DNA from: an uncultured Legionella sp.
GTDB taxonomy: Bacteria; Pseudomonadota; Gammaproteobacteria; Legionellales; Legionellaceae
Reading direction: 5' to 3'
Assembly (NCBI GenBank): GCA_903885895.1
Contig: CAISKC010000554.1
Span: 1-7,245 of the forward strand
DNA: 7,245 nt
Part shown: positions 6,990 to 7,245 of the stretch, one piece after another
Layout of the letters: every line of letters begins with the position of its first letter
Numbering within the stretch: position 1 is the first letter of the stretch
Notes under the pieces: model-generated
Database searches by the model: none
Told to the model about the DNA's origin: nothing
Seen by the model: the letters and a program-made list of their open reading frames with translations, nothing else
Translations under genes and position numbers: made by a program

Positions 6990-7245
6990 ATGATGATTGA
7001 TCTAAGGGCTTTATCTTCCGCATTAGTGAGTCATGATAAATTTTCATGGGCCCTGTTTTCCAATGTAATAAAAGCTGAGGTGATGCAAGAGCTTTCTCCA
7101 TGCTATCCTTCAGAGGGCTATACGCGTTCTGAACGCCGGGTGGGGCTCAAAAAACACTACGCTTTTAATTTATTAAAATTAGTAGAACATAATATATATT
7201 CTCCTCCTTCCAATATCATCATAGACCAAAAATGGAAGATTTTAG
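6990..7245 (+). CDS. Probable 2OG-Fe(II) oxygenase-like protein, N-terminal part
   Basis: An open frame of 85 codons running off the right edge, starting 12 nt after the SDR stop. Two adjacent in-frame ATGs (6990 and 6993) can serve as the start; neither has a good Shine-Dalgarno, which suggests coupling to the SDR gene. The visible part contains SWALFSNVIKAEVMQELSPC (19-38), then YPSEGYTRSERR (39-50), GLKKHY (52-57) and QKWKIL (80-85). This spacing resembles the N-terminus of a group of 2-oxoglutarate/Fe(II) oxygenases found in biosynthetic clusters (a buried helix, FPxxGFxR, a K-Y pair, then a tryptophan before a helix). The diagnostic HxD...H metal ligands lie further on and are not in the window, so the call rests on recalled N-terminal resemblance only. 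If right, it would hydroxylate an amino acid or the product. Coding reality is well supported by position and reading-frame length, function only moderately. Confidence 0.5.
   Translation, partial: MMIDLRALSSALVSHDKFSWALFSNVIKAEVMQELSPCYPSEGYTRSERRVGLKKHYAFNLLKLVEHNIYSPPSNIIIDQKWKIL

Overview
The window is AT-rich (roughly 35-40% GC by eye), densely coded and bacterial. Codon use and the style of the proteins fit an AT-rich gammaproteobacterium. A Legionella-like host is my best guess, but this is inference: no marker gene is present. No tRNA, rRNA, CRISPR array, insertion sequence or phage gene is visible.

The layout is a divergent pair of operons around one 160-170 bp regulatory gap (about 2007-2174). 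Leftward run two genes: a HisC-like PLP aminotransferase (891-2006) and a DHA1-type MFS exporter (1-894, cut by the left edge), joined by an ATGA stop/start overlap. Rightward run four genes: a Kv-beta-like aldo-keto reductase (2175-3113), a single-module NRPS with the order adenylation - carrier - condensation (3122-6232), a divergent SDR-family oxidoreductase (6261-6977, TTG start), and the beginning of a probable 2-oxoglutarate/Fe(II) oxygenase (6990 to the right edge). The gaps between the rightward genes are 8, 28 and 12 nt, so they probably form one transcript.

Together this looks like a small nonribosomal biosynthetic gene cluster. The NRPS would load one amino acid, perhaps a small hydroxylated one since the pocket resembles Thr/Ser types. 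Its C-terminal condensation domain would then join that residue to a second, free or separately carried partner. The aminotransferase could supply or alter an amine. The AKR, SDR and oxygenase are candidate tailoring enzymes, and the MFS protein a candidate exporter or self-resistance pump. No thioesterase or reductase release domain and no phosphopantetheinyl transferase is in the window. I do not recognise the product or a characterised cluster with this gene order.

The features most worth a second look are the A-T-C architecture with an HHxxxDP motif, the unusual specificity code, the SDR whose YxxxK motif appears to read YxxxC, and the overlapping divergent promoters with an 8-bp inverted repeat. 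Both outer genes are truncated, so the cluster certainly extends to the right and possibly to the left.
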